From Adineta steineri (lineage: Eukaryota > Rotifera > Eurotatoria > Adinetida > Adinetidae): a stretch of DNA of 64,000 bases. The position numbers and the translations under genes are program-made. Within the stretch, counting starts at the first letter, position 1. The number at the start of each line of letters is the position of its first letter. Positions 11,926 to 25,528 of the stretch are shown here, piece after piece. The DNA lies in contig CAJNOI010000001.1 in the NCBI GenBank assembly GCA_905250115.1, positions 883,115 through 947,114 of the forward strand. The letters run 5' to 3'. Under the pieces are notes generated by a model. The model had not been told where the DNA came from, made no database searches, and was given only the letters and a program-made list of their open reading frames with translations.

Positions 11926-12045
11926 GTTGATTATAATAAAGAAAAATAAATCAGATCTAAAACTTAAAAATAAAAATCAATTTTTTTAATCACAGATACT
12001 TTTATTTATTAAAAATCATATATGTAAAACAAAACTAATAAATAC

Positions 12046-15000
12046 TTAAAGTTTACTACGATTAATTAAATCATCTTTAATCCATGGTGGTGTTAAAAAT
12101 GTATGTTTATTCGTATGTATTACTTTATTAATTGCTTCATAGACCTAAAAATAAATATTGAAATTTTCAAATCTAAAAATTCTTTCTAAATTTACCTTTC
12201 CATCACTAACACCTAAAACTGAATTAAGTATATGATCTGGTGGTGCAAAAACATCAACTAAAGTAACAGCTTCATTTCGTAAATCTTCACATAAATCAAG
12301 TAAACGATTTTGTATCCATATACTTATTGAACCATTTTTAAAATAATCTCCTTCAAATAATAAATTCATATTTTCTTCAAGAAATTTTAATACATGAACA
12401 ATTAATAATTTATCGAGAACACTTTTACATTTATCATCCATTTCATCATTATTTTCAATATATTGTGAAAATCGAACAATAGCGGTTCGCTAGAAGAAGA
12501 AGATATTTTCGAAAATATAGAAAACAAAAATAAATATTTTTCTTACTTGAATGTAAATAATTGATAATGTTCGAAGATGATAAACTTGTGCTGCATTTTT
12601 TATATCAAATGGTGACATATCATTACGTGCTGTTAATTGATTAATTTTTCGAGCTGATTTCTCAAGAATATAACATAAAAGCCATTCAACAGCATTAAGT
12701 AAATCTATTAAAATAATATATATTTTCAATTTTGGAAAAAAAACAAATCGTTTTTTTACCTTTCAGATGACATTCACGTGTAATTGAACATCGATTATTG
12801 CGAAGAATATTTTTCATTGTTTTAATAAAAAGTATACTTTCAAATGGACTCTGAATTGATGTATCTATAAAAATAAAATTAAACAAATTTTTATTTTTTT
12901 TCAATATATAATATTTACTATTAATATATACATCTTCATAATTCGATAGAATATAATTCGATGCTTGTTGTAAGATAACATTATTATCACCTTCAAATGT
13001 ACATGATGGATCATTATCATTTCGAATAATACCAAAACCAGTTGCTAAAGAAAAACAAAGAAATAATTTCGATCATAAATCATCTATTTACCGTATAAAT
13101 ATCCATGACCACCACATGCTTCTCGACATTCTTGACAAGCTTTTTGTGTATTCCAAGTACATATTGCTTTACATGTACATGCTAATGCATGAAGTTCTCT
13201 ACCCATATAGGCAAGTAAATCTTGATCACTTTCATCACGTGACATTGATAAGGCATAAAATTCAGCTAAATTATCAAAAACTGATAATGCTAAATTACGA
13301 TAAACATAAAGTGATGCAACAATTGGAATTAAACGCCAATTCTATAAGAAGATTTTTTTGTAATTTATATTCGAAATGAAAATTAATAAAATACTTGAGT
13401 TTGATATTCAATAACAGGTATTTCAATGCCAGGTGATGGACCAAATTGTTTTCGAACACATGAATATCGAATTGCTATTGTACAACAATTAATTAATAAA
13501 CCAATTGCTAAACTACTAATACCAACACGACCTGAAGAAAGTGCACCAAGACTTGCACCAAATCGTTTACTTGATGTCTACAAAAAATTTTAATCAAGAT
13601 TAAATTTCAATTTAATTATTTATTTATCATTATAAATCTTTTTTACTTATACGAACAAATCATCAGTTATGATTAAATATTCATTTGATAAAATGGTTCA
13701 AATATTATCAATCTACACTTAACCTTCATTTATAATACTTTCAAGGAAATTTTTTTTTTTCTATCTCAATCTGATAGACATTGCGTAATTATAGATTTTG
13801 TCTATTCTTCTTTTTTTTATGTATCAATGATTAGTCCTTTTTACGTATATATATATATATATTTATCAATCAACCTTGACGACAATCATTTGATAAGCAA
13901 GTTTTTATTCTTATCAAAATAGAATTAACTTGAAATAATAGATTTCAGATAATTACCTTGAATTGAGTTTTATAAGTTCCATCAGGTAAAACATCGCCAT
14001 GTTTATTAAGTAAATTTTCTCTTGGAATTCGATAATTACGAAAAAGTATAAAACTAAAAATTTTAATCTTATGAAATTATATAATTTAATTAATTTTTTC
14101 CTACCCATTATCAAGACCATTCCATCCACATTTAGCTCCAATATCACCAGCTTCAACTCCATCGAATGTTTTATATGTTAGCGGATCACTTAAATTAAAA
14201 TCCTACTTTTTACTTTTCAATCAAAATACTAAATATCTACCGAATTGGTACAACAAATGGATGAAGTCCGTAACACGTATTATTTGTATATAATTGAGCA
14301 TAAACAACAGCATGTGTTGCTTGATAACCCAAATTTCTATAAAATTATTTTACTATAAAAATAATTAAATTCTATCATGAACTTACCCAACCCAAAATTT
14401 CATTGCTTCAATATCCGGTGTATTTAAAATAAATTCCTGTTAGACATAGATTCATAAATTTTATTTGAAGATTAATAGAAATCTTTACTTGAGTTGATGG
14501 ATCATAGGTTGCTCTTGTTCGCATTTCTTTTGTATTACTTCCATGTGCTAATTCAGTAAGAGCAAAACAACCGAAAATCTAATTTTTTAAATAAAATAAT
14601 AAAATAATGAAAAAGATGTTATCATACTTGATGATTTTGATCTAAATTTAAAATATATTCATGTCGTTGTGTACCTAATGTTCGAATTGTTTCACGAAAT
14701 ACTGTCATTGAAAGTGTATATTTTGCATGACATGATGAATCATACATAGCTAAACATTGTTCAAGAATCATTTTATGTCGAGGATTATCAAACATTTCAT
14801 CATCGCTTAATAAATTTGCTTTAATTAATTCTTTACAACGTTGATATGTTAAATTTTTATATTCATCAATTGATATTGGAAATTGTGGTTGACGAAATAT
14901 TGGTTTAGAACCTAAGATTGACCAAAGTTTTGTCTAATAATAAATAAATTAAATTAATATAAAATAATTTTTGTCTTGTTATACTCGATAAGCTTGTGAT

Positions 15001-15071
15001 GGTTCATCTTCAAATATGCCACGCATACGTTTAGGACAAAATGATGCTCGATTACGATATTCATCAAGCAT
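12046..15071 (-). CDS. ACOX3: peroxisomal acyl-CoA oxidase (ACOX3-like)
   Basis: A multi-exon gene of about 700 residues, from [11 protein letters not shown] (ATG at 15071) to a C-terminal SKL, the PTS1 peroxisomal import signal, before TAA at 12046-12048. It catalyses the first step of peroxisomal beta-oxidation: FAD-dependent desaturation of acyl-CoA, giving H2O2. The acyl-CoA oxidase landmarks appear in order: [15 protein letters not shown] (FAD/substrate region), [63 protein letters not shown], and the C-terminal [14 protein letters not shown]. These fit the ACOX3 (branched-chain/pristanoyl) branch best. Introns are mostly 45-70 bases, except one of about 380 bases near 13578-13956. No lesion was seen. 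Substrate preference cannot be read from the sequence. Confidence 0.88.
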
Positions 15072-16090
15072 GTTTATAGTTGTTTTAATAAAAATGCTAA
15101 AAAAGAATTTAATCAAATTTAGAAAATATATATACTTATTATTCATCGATAAATTCTATTGGAATTTATTGAACAACTAATCAAAATTATATTTTTAGAA
15201 AAATAAATTTATGGATATATTTTTATTTTAAAACAAATTCTTTTTTGTTTTAAAAATAGAATTAAAGCTTTATCAAAGATGTCGCTAATAATGATAATTA
15301 AGTGTATCCAACTGATACAAGTCAGCAAATATATGAGTACGTACTCAGGTCAGTACGAATGATCTAGAATAAAAAAAAGTTTAACGTCTATAACATGATG
15401 ACCTGGATCATAGAAATAAATAAATACAATTATCTATTATATAATTGAATAAAATAGATGTTATTCTCATTTCTATATCAAAGTACTTCTAAACTTGTTA
15501 GTATACTCTTGAAACAATGCCTACAGATATGTTATGATTGAACAAATAATCGAAGCTCTTTAGATTCTATGTCATTTCTTACAATGACAATTCATTGTTA
15601 GAATGTGACAATTTTCTAATATATATAATAAACTTATTAATTATTTATAAAACTTCAATAAATAATTTATTCATAATAAAACTTAATACCCGAATAGATG
15701 AAAATTAATTATTTAATACTTTTATTTTATTTTAAATGTAATACGAAACATATAGATTCTAGTTATAAAATTTTGATGAATTACAATTGGTACTTTAAAA
15801 ATGCAATCTATAATTATATTTTGTTATTCTAGTAATTCTCGATTAATATAGAAGCATTAAAAATATTTATCTTCATATTAGAAAATTTCATTTTAGAATC
15901 TAAACAAAACAACATAAAATACAGCAAAAAGATTTAAGAGGAATAAATTCTCTATGGAAAGACAAATATAATGACTATCGTCTTGTTTACATAATATAAT
16001 TATATGAAAACAGTAATAAAGGAAAATCAAAGGATCACAGTAATATTTAAAAAAAAACAGAATAAAAAATATAACTAGATATTTATTTAT
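15072..16090. other. intergenic, ACOX3 promoter side
   Basis: About 1.0 kb between the ACOX3 start and the 3' end of the gamma-glutamyltranspeptidase gene. A likely 5'-UTR splice acceptor of ACOX3 lies near 15098. Otherwise it is AT-rich with no supported gene or repeat. Confidence 0.5.
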
Positions 16091-18711
16091 TTATTTTGGA
16101 GAAAATAATCTTGCTTTTTCAATTTCTTCTTCTAATAAACGTTGTTCTTTACTTCTTTTAAATGTTCGACGAAACCAATTTTGAAAACGTTTTGTTACAT
16201 GTTTATAACCAAGACCATCTGGTGCACCACCTTTTCGAGCATCACTCACAGCCCATAATTCATTTGCATGACGACGTTCAATAGCTTGAACAACACATCC
16301 ACCACGAAAACTTGATATTATATGACCTTTAGCTAAAAGACCATGTACAACATTAACAGGAAAACGTTTTTCTAATTCAACTTCCATTGGAATAAGTTGT
16401 TGATGTAAACGAGGCATATCAACAGAATCACGAATACTTTTACCCAACCATAAATTATACATAGCTACTTGAGCAACAGATGATATAATTCGACTTCCAC
16501 CTGAACCACCAGCAATAAATACAACTTCACCACTTGAATCCGTAACAAGAATTGGACTCATTGATGACATAGGACGTTTAACTAAATAGAAATTTTATGT
16601 TTTTCGTATTTTAAAAAAATATTTTATTTACATGGTCTTATAAAATTAGCAGGACTTGGAGCATAACCATAATAATTCGCTAAACCTGGCTGAGAAAAAT
16701 CATCCATTTGATTATTATAAATAATACCTTAAAGAAATTTTATTAATAAAAATGAAAAAAATTTCATTTCATTTACCAGTATGACGTCCATAAACAAAAG
16801 AACCGAAACTAGAAAAAATACGATTCCAGTTTAGTTTTATAACATAAAATAAATTGTTGTTTATTTACTCAGTATTTATTGTACTTGTTACGGCAACTGC
16901 ATCTCCTGTTGCATCAATAATTGAACAATGACTAGTTCCATGATCTTGAAATGAAAATAATTCATGAAAAAAAATATTTATATATTGTTTGTTATTTATA
17001 CCTGTTTGAGGTTCAAACATAGGATCATAATATGCAAGTGGTTGTGCTTTATCTTCATTGATTTTTTCACGAATTTCTTCAGCATATTCAGGAGATAAAA
17101 TAAGATGTAATAACTAAATGAAAATTTTGTTTTTTTATGATAAAAAATAAAAAAAAAATATTTTACTTTTTCAATATCTGCATTTTTTTCTGTTTGTGAA
17201 TCATATTCATCTCCCATAGCTGATCGTTTTCCATAAGCAAATTTGAATAATTCATTAACAATATGATAAAATCTCACTTGTTTTTCATCAGTATCTAATG
17301 AATGTGGTGTTAAACCATAACCTGAATAATAATTAAATATTTATTTAGTTATATTATTTTGTTTTCTGACTTACCATCCATGACTTTAAGAATAAGTAGA
17401 GTTATAGCTGAACTAGCAGGTGGTGGGACACCATAAGCTGTATAATTCCCACCTAATGTAACACTAACCGATGGTTTAACTCTAGCATGATACGTTTCTA
17501 AATCATATCGATTAATAATGCCTCCATGTTCTTGTATTTCTTCACAAATTTGATCTGATAATTCTCCTTCATAAAACGCACTAGGTCCTTTTTCAGCAAT
17601 TATTGAAAGTGTTCTTCCAAGACGTGGTCGAAATATTGTATCGCCTAAACCATAAACATGATCTGAATCACCTTTAAAGAACACTCGTCTAAAAAGAACA
17701 AAAAATTTTTCTTCTGTTATCTATTTTATCATTAAATAATATTACCTAAATGATCTTTGTTCCCATAGTTTATCTTTACATTTAAGTATACTAAAAGCAA
17801 GTGCTTTTCGTATTGAAAAACCTTCATTACACATATCGATTGCTGGTCGAAATAGAACTGCCCATGGTAATTTTCCATAACGTTTATGTGCTTTCCAAAA
17901 GCCTGCAATTTCACCGGGTATACCAATTGCTAAACCACCTATAAGAAAAATAAACAAATTAAAAATTCATTTCCTTCTATGACAAAAAATATTTACCATG
18001 GGTAGATGATGGTGCTGGATTTCCATCAACAAACATTCGTTTATGAGCATTTGATGGTGCTGCTTCACGTGCATCAATAGATACACATTCTTTATGTTCC
18101 CTAACAAAAAAATATAATTTTTGTTTAAAAAAAAAAACTAATTTCATATTTATTTACAAATCATAGATATTCATAAGAAATCCGCCACCAATTCCACTTG
18201 AATGACAATTGTGTACACCTACACAAAGAAGAACAGCAATGGCTGCATCAACTGCTGAACCACCTAAATTTAGAATACGCCTAAACGACGACAATGATTA
18301 GATATAAATCATGTGTGTTTTTGTTCGTCTTTTTTTACCTGCCAACTTTTGATGCTTCATCAGAATCAGAAGCAACAGCTCCATATTTACATCTCATAAA
18401 TGAAGATTCACCCTCAAAACCATAATTTTCTACTCCAGGTAAATCAATTTGAAATTCTAAATAAATCAATTGTATTATTTATAATATATTGTTATTAATT
18501 AATCTTTACTTGGTGGAATAACTCCTTCAGCATATGTTGTTGATGATAATGAAAACAAACGAAAATGATTATTGAAAATTTTCAGCTATTAAAAAAAAAA
18601 GAAAAATAATCAAATATGTTTTTTTAGCTTCAGAATTATATTTACTTTAGTAAAAATTTGTCTTCTTGCCATTGAAAGAGGATATTTATTGAATAATGTT
18701 ATAACAGACAT
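16091..18711 (-). CDS. GGT1: gamma-glutamyltranspeptidase (glutathione hydrolase)
   Basis: A multi-exon member of the Ntn-hydrolase family. It cleaves gamma-glutamyl bonds of glutathione and matures by autocleavage before a catalytic Thr. Visible landmarks: [54 protein letters not shown], the cleavage site HGTSH (Thr codon at 16934-16936) in [20 protein letters not shown], then [27 protein letters not shown] and RKGGAPDG. The start was set at 18711 ([17 protein letters not shown]) because an in-frame stop lies just upstream; a second Met is at 18672. Unlike vertebrate GGT1, no hydrophobic N-terminal anchor is evident. After GLGY the protein adds a basic tail of about 37 residues ([16 protein letters not shown]). 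The location is therefore uncertain. Confidence 0.85.
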
Positions 18712-21619
18712 TATTAAATCATATTATTCTATATTCTACAAGAAGAAATCGGAAAAAAAAGATAATTTTAATAGTCAATCAATAGAAAAGAAAAAGAATC
18801 TATCAGAAAGTCTTATTATTGTCTTCTTACGTTCTACTTCAGATTTTAATACATCACACTTTGCGTTCTTCTCTTTCTACATTCTTACATGCACCAGATT
18901 TTGTTGTAATGTGCATGAGTATCGTTACAACAAGAATAACGTGTGTTATTTTGCTATGCTGCCGAGAACGACTGATTTTCTTTGTTATTCTATATTTTTC
19001 TTCGTCTCTGCCTTTTCTCTTCATAGTAGTCAACATGTTTGTATATGCATTTACTATTTCCCAGCTCACTTCAATAACCACAGTCTGCTTGCTATGACTT
19101 CTCTTTCTCGGTAATCAACTCAAAAAAATGCATACAATGTATAATGTCTAGAAGAAAAACAAAGTCTGACTATTATTATTACAAATTTTTATTTTCTATA
19201 AGGTGTAGGCGATTGTAAGAATAATAAATAATAATTCGATCACTCACTGTACTTTTTGAATTCCAAGAGAATTTAAAAATGTACTCAAAAATATGTTTTT
19301 TCTTCCTTTGTAAAGAAAAATTGGAATGTATATGATTTCTATGTTACATACGACGGAAATTACTTGTGGCTATACTTTTCTTTTGAACGCACAAGAAAAA
19401 AATAAATGTAATACGTTTAGATTTATGAAAGACGTTGCTATGAAAATGAATTAATTATAAGAAAAGTCGTTTGTTATCTATTTACTTGCGAGCTATGCAT
19501 GATCCATGTGATGATGATAGATGACGGGGGTTAGCGTTTTTCCTCCTTCATTCTTTTTACGTATTTAGCAACAGGAAGAGAACTAATAAGAATAAAATCC
19601 AGTATAGGCGGATATATAAGCACAGTCTAAGATGATTCGCATTACACAAACATGCTATGACAGTAATCAAATTGCTGCCTGTCGACAAAAGAATTATTTT
19701 ATTTAACATAAAAAAGAACTAATTATAGACAAATATTAATATATACAAGAATAATACTATTGTCATCAATAGATTTACCTATATTTGTTCAATCTTTAAT
19801 ACAATTACAAAAATATGTTAAATTGTTTTTCAGATCATTTAAATAAGTTTATTGACAGTAAATTTGAATGTGTATATATCTGTAAATAAAAATAGAATAT
19901 GTAATTAATTACTATTATATGGTTCACTGATAATAATCTTAATGAATAATTTCCGTAAGGCGAAAACTATTTTTGTTATTGTCATATAATAGAAATCATG
20001 ACAATATCGTTAAACAGAAATATATATATATCTACACTACATTATTTTTTGCAAATAATCATTAAAAAATGATATTTGAATCGATGCAATCTGTCTATTT
20101 TCTCATACTATACAATTCTAAGAAAGATAAAACTTAATAAGTCTTCAGTGTGTATTTTTAATACAACATAGTATTAGTAGTTATTTTAATGGCATTTATA
20201 AAATATTGAAAATTGTTGTCTTATACTTAAGAAAATTTTTTTCAATTATAATTTATAGTATTTGATGTTGGAAATAGTTTTTTTTACTAAAAAGAGGAAA
20301 GTAAACTGCTCTTGTCAAAATTTATTTCCTTATAATTATTTTGTTATCAAAAAAAAGTAACGTAAATTAGTGATAGATAGAAACAATTCGAAACTTATGT
20401 GAACACTTACGGGGGAGAGAAATATGGTCTTCAAAATAATGCTAATAATCATCAGGTAGAGAATAAATTGCTCATGTGTCCGTTAAACATGATACAAGAA
20501 TAGTTACTTTGCGAAGAAATAGGGCATGTTTTTGAGTAAAATGATCAATAATTTGATTGCATCATAGCATTTGTCAACAATCTGTTTTTAATTGACTAGA
20601 TTAAGTTATAGACATAAATTTTATTTGAAATAAACTTTCATTTCTATGATTATAATTTAAGAAACCAATTAGATCAATGTCAATAGAAAACATAGAAAAA
20701 TACCATCAATGAAGTTGCGTACGCTTTGAACGATAATTTGTTTTGAAAATGTATTTTTTGGTCAATAAAATTAATGAAAAAGTGGTCAGTATTTTATATA
20801 CAAGTATCCATAAAAAAAGGATAGTAGGTGTAATTATGAATGTTCACTTCATTACTACATTCATATCCTCAATCTGCGGAAAAGGTATTCTCGAATGATT
20901 TCTCTAGCAGATCAATAGAAAACCCTATCATTTATTTTCCAAACGATAATTATATATGAACGACCGAAGATAAAATCTACGGCACTGGGAAGAGACCATA
21001 ATAAGAAGGAAAAATATCTGAACTATATCAAGGGAAGTGGACATTTGGAAAATACCATAATGCGAAGGAAAGAAAAAAAGATATATATACATGTCGTACT
21101 TATCATCTGTACAACATAGCAGAAGAAAAAATAAAGTAAATCATATTTTAACACATTTTCATTTCATACTAACCATTTAATATAGTGACAGATCTAAGTA
21201 TTTTAATAACTGACCATTCATACAATTTACGGATCATCAATTCATTTCACTGCTTTTTTTTAATTATTTAACTTACCCACCATTTAAATAGTAGCCATTC
21301 GTTTTTACTTGATATTAAATCTCTACATATTGATTATTTATGTAAGAAGTATTTCTTTCAAGACTATATTATAAGTGGTGTGTAAACTCTTTAAAGATAA
21401 AGAGTATACGATAAATAAAAAGAAAAGCAAGATATTTTACAAACATTAGATAAGTATTCACTGAAGAACAAAGTATGATGTAATTTTGATTTTTCTAGTT
21501 CGTATAGTCATTATTTGTAATTTAAAAGAATAAAATCTACTATTTCATTTATTTTTTCTATTTAGATATAAATGAATAAAATTGGTTGATATAAACAATT
21601 GAATATTACAGAACATACG
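18712..21619. other. long intergenic region without a supported gene
   Basis: About 2.9 kb separating the divergent gamma-glutamyltranspeptidase and RING-vWA genes, so both promoters should lie here. A 141-codon plus-strand frame at 18689-19114 has no family features and is probably chance. No inverted-repeat element was recognised. Confidence 0.5.
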
Positions 21620-22583
21620 ATGACATTACAAACAAATAAAAATGATCTAATATGTTATTTATGTGGAAATATTTACACAAATCCAATTTTTCTTTCACCA
21701 TGTGGTCATTCATTTGATCGTGAATGCATTCTTCAACATCAGACTTGTCCTATAGAACGTTGTAATGCGTATGTTTATGAAACATCTTTAATACCAAATC
21801 ATACTATTAAAAGTCTTGTTGATCGTCATTATCAATTGACACAATGTATATATGAAATATTTTTATTGGATACAAGTACATCAATGTGGTATTCAGATTT
21901 TTATATTAAATATATTGGTAAAAGTCGATTTCAGGCAGCTATTGAATTTTTAACAAAAATTTTTGAACAAAGGTAAAGAGTATATTTATCTACAAAGATT
22001 TTTATAAAAAAAAACTCAATAATTTAGATGGAATTCAACAACAAATCAAATCTCATTAGTTACATTTGATACAAATCCATATGAACGATTTTCATTTGAA
22101 ATGATTCGTGAGCATCATATTAAAATTCTACAAAAACTTCAACCAGATGGTGCATATACGGCTTTATTCGATGCTATTAAATTCTGTTTAAAAAAATTTG
22201 AAAATTTAAATCAAAAAATTAATCGTTCTACAACACAATGTCTTTATATTCTTACTGATGGTGGTGATAATTTTAGTGCAAGTGGTAATCAACAACATTA
22301 TATCCATTATGTTAAAGAACAAAGTCAAAAATTAAATATCAGCGGACATATTATACAAATCGGAGATAAAAATCTTACTAATACCAAAGATGTTTGTGAT
22401 AAAATTGATTATCACTTTCATCATTTTAATAATGGTAATGCACCAGAATTCACTAAATCATTTTTATTATCACCTGATCACTATACACAAACACTCCAGC
22501 AAACAATTGATGCATTACCTATGGCTCATACCGAGCCTATTCAATCAAATGTAATCGGCAATAAGATTGCTGTTTATGAATGA
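21620..22583 (+). CDS. RING/U-box-like plus von Willebrand A domain protein
   Basis: Two exons (21620-21972, 22028-22583; intron splits an Arg codon) encode 302 residues. The start is the ATG at 21620. Residues 12-48 form a compact zinc-finger-like module, C-x2-C-x12-C-x-H-x5-C-x6-C-x4-C, with PCGHSFDRECI typical of RING/U-box E3 ligases. From about residue 78 a vWA fold begins with a complete metal-ion site: DTSTS (84-88), the Thr in GAYTALFDAI, and the Asp in LTDGGDNFS. The RING-vWA order recalls Arabidopsis RGLG/copine-like E3 ligases, though those place the RING C-terminally. An E3 ubiquitin ligase using the vWA for partner binding is inferred. No signal peptide or membrane segment is present. 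Confidence 0.75.
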
Positions 22584-22807
22584 AATAATTGATATTATAT
22601 TGAATAAGTTTCTTGATTTAAACCATGAGTTTTTTATTTGACATATAAATACAACAAATAAATTATATTTCAGAAAAATTTTTTTTTTAAATATTCTTCT
22701 ATGCAATAGAAAAATATTTGATATCAGTTTAGTATTAGCAGTGTGAGTATTCATTAAATAAATATTTTCAAGAACAAGACATTCAACAAAAAAAAGATTT
22801 TGTCAAC

Positions 22808-25528
22808 TTAAAATCTTTCAATTGTAACTGATGATCGAGAGGTTGGAGCGAAACTTGCTCGTTTTGCAGCCATCTGATGTGTATAAAATGCTATTGTTCG
22901 TTGAGTATCAATACGATTATTATTATCAAGATCATTTAATGCTCGAACTTCATCAAAAGTTAATTGTTTAAGAAATGATTTTCTAAGAAAAACAATGGAT
23001 GGATTTCGAACAAGAAAAGCAGCCAATCTCCATTTTCGAATATATCGTATTGATTTCTTCTTTCTTATAGCAGATTTTTCATCTAATGGTGTACCAGTGA
23101 CACTCTCTTCATCTCTTATATATTCTTTCGTCTTAAGTGCATTGAATAAATATGAAACAAATACTAACATAATTGGATGTCGATGAGTACATTCTGTATG
23201 AATAAAACCACAATAGGCAGCAAAACCACTATCGAGTGTTTCCAGTTTTCGGCCCATTGCTGAATAATCTAATCGACACATATATAAAATTCCACCGATA
23301 AGACTTTTGATTAAACGTACAATGGATGAAACAAAACCAAGAAAAGCATCCAAAAAGAAGTTAAAATAAAGAAATATCATATAAAAACGACGATTATTTA
23401 ATGCTAAAACATCACCATAATGTTGTAGGAAAACAAATTGTGTAAGTACTTTATTGAGATACATTTTGAAAAGAACCAGTAAAATACTTGGTATAATAGC
23501 TTTTAATAAATTTTCCAATGCTTTGGCACTACCATATTGAATGAATGAACCGAGAAGAGCACAAATTACAGTTGAAAAGATGGCTATAAGAATAAAGCCT
23601 GATATAAAATAACCAATAAAGTATCCAGCAAAATGAAAACTTCCTGTAGCATAAGACACATAATCTTTCCGAGTTCGTCGGGGTATTTCTGTATCATCAC
23701 CACGATATGCTTGTAATAAATTTCGACGTATATTAACTAATAATACAACTAATTATATGGTAATAATTGTTACTGTCATAACTACTGCACTGCTATATAT
23801 TGCAACTACATTGGGTATTGGCCAAGTTGATTTAACTGGATCTGCGCTGTCTTGACCAGCTTGATCTTTTAAAGTGGATATGGATTGAATTAATAAATCG
23901 ACAGATTGTTGTATAGTGTCTTGAAGAGAATATATTATAGGAATAACTTTAACAACAGCTTGAATAGTGATAAAGTAAAGTAGAAGAAATATTGATGAAT
24001 AAACACATAAAACACGAGGTGAATATTGAAAATCATCTCTCCATTCATAAAGAAATCGTGGAATTATACGAGCATATATTGATTTACTTCGTGGTCTTTG
24101 ATCATCAGGAAGAAATATATTACGTACATATCGCATTTGAACAGAATCTGTAGTTGTTATTTTTATCAAATTATTTTCGTCTCGTGTTAGTAATCTTGCC
24201 ATTTGTTTTTCAACTGATATATTTCTTTTTCGAAGTTTAAGTATTTTTCCTATCACTAGCATGGGTAATTTAATGCTTATATAAGCTAAACATAAATACA
24301 TTGGAATATCCGTAACTAATTCCACTACAAGTAATCCTGAACCAGTACCAAAATATTGAAAATTGAATTCTATACTACTTGCATTACTGATATATTCTTC
24401 ATAATCTGGATAATAAGTTGGATTACACGTTCCAGTAACAATAACACTTAGTGAAAAATCAAGCCATGCATATAGTGATGCCAATATTAATGTCACCATC
24501 GTATTAATATGAATACAAGCCAATATAGGATAAAATCGAAAACCCATAGTTATCACTTTTAATACACGCAAAAGAAATTTAACAAGGATACCTAAACCTT
24601 TATCGGTTGATCCACCAAGTTCAGCTGCTATCTCTAATAATTCATTAGAAATAACGGCAAATACAACAGCAGCAAATTTTCGATCCGTATGTGCAAAAAA
24701 ATCAAGAGGCATTGGTGGTGCTCCACGACCATAACATTTATTTGTCATACATGATATACGTTCAGTTACTATGATACATACAAGAACAAGAGCTCCAGCA
24801 ACAGCAAGTGTTACAATATTAAAACCATCATTCTCGAATGCATCACAAAAAGATGGTCTGCTATAATAAATGGGCTGCTCTGCTTTGAATTTATTAACTA
24901 TATCATTATGAATTGGTCTCAGAAGTGCCCATTTAACAACAAGAGCGACAGCAGCAAGAATCATCAACAGAACAAGGATGATAATGGATGATAATGGAAA
25001 TGATTTTTTTACATGTGTGAATGCATGATTTAGAAGTTTAGGATCGTCATATTCGTTCCTATATAGTTAATAATAATATATTAGAAAAAGAAAAGATTAA
25101 GAAAAATATTTACTTTTTTTTTTCTTGTTTTGGTGCTTTTCTTTTAAGATAGATTTTTCGGCCAACATTCAATCCATAGAATGCCAAAATTAAAGCAGCA
25201 GTCAAACAACCAAGTGTAATAACTTGTTTTCCATTACTGGATTCTAACAAAAAAATAATCTTAATTAATAAAAAAAAATTTCTGAAAACACTTACGATGA
25301 TTACAATATTGTCCATCCCACCAAAATTTACATTCACATAGTAATTCATCATCTGCTTCATAACAATAACCATACGATCCACATATATTTGCCGTAGAAC
25401 AATCTAAATAATTCTATTGAACAAAAACAGAAATTTTCTAAATTTAATGCCTTACTCTTTGTCGCATTTTGCGCATTAATTGCAATAAATAATGAAAAAA
25501 GCAACACACCATGTATCACCCCTCTCAT
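22808..25528 (-). CDS. STRA6-like multi-pass receptor/transporter with N-terminal EGF module
   Basis: Exons 25528-about 25455, 25403-25298, 25253-25115 and 25058-22808 join to about 860 residues. A signal peptide (MRGVIHGVLLFSLFIAINA) leads into one EGF-like module (six Cys, C-x4-C-x5-C pattern, ending CECKFWWDGQYC). A membrane segment and basic KRKAPKQEKK loop follow, then the STRA6-type bundle: NPTYYPDYEEY, MYLCLAYISIKLP, YMCRLDYSAMGRKLETLD, and the final WRLAAFLVRNPSIVFLRKSF. STRA6 in vertebrates mediates retinol uptake from RBP; here the ligand is unknown. The main frame is broken once by TAA at 23755-23753, inside a membrane helix. Both flanks stay in the same frame. A 42-base GT-AG intron could remove the stop, or it may be a nonsense mutation or assembly error. 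Confidence 0.75.

Noticed and set aside
18689..19114. 141-codon plus-strand frame upstream of the transpeptidase gene
   Set aside because: Composition is Phe/Ser/Cys-rich with no domain, and it overlaps the 5' region of the opposite gene.
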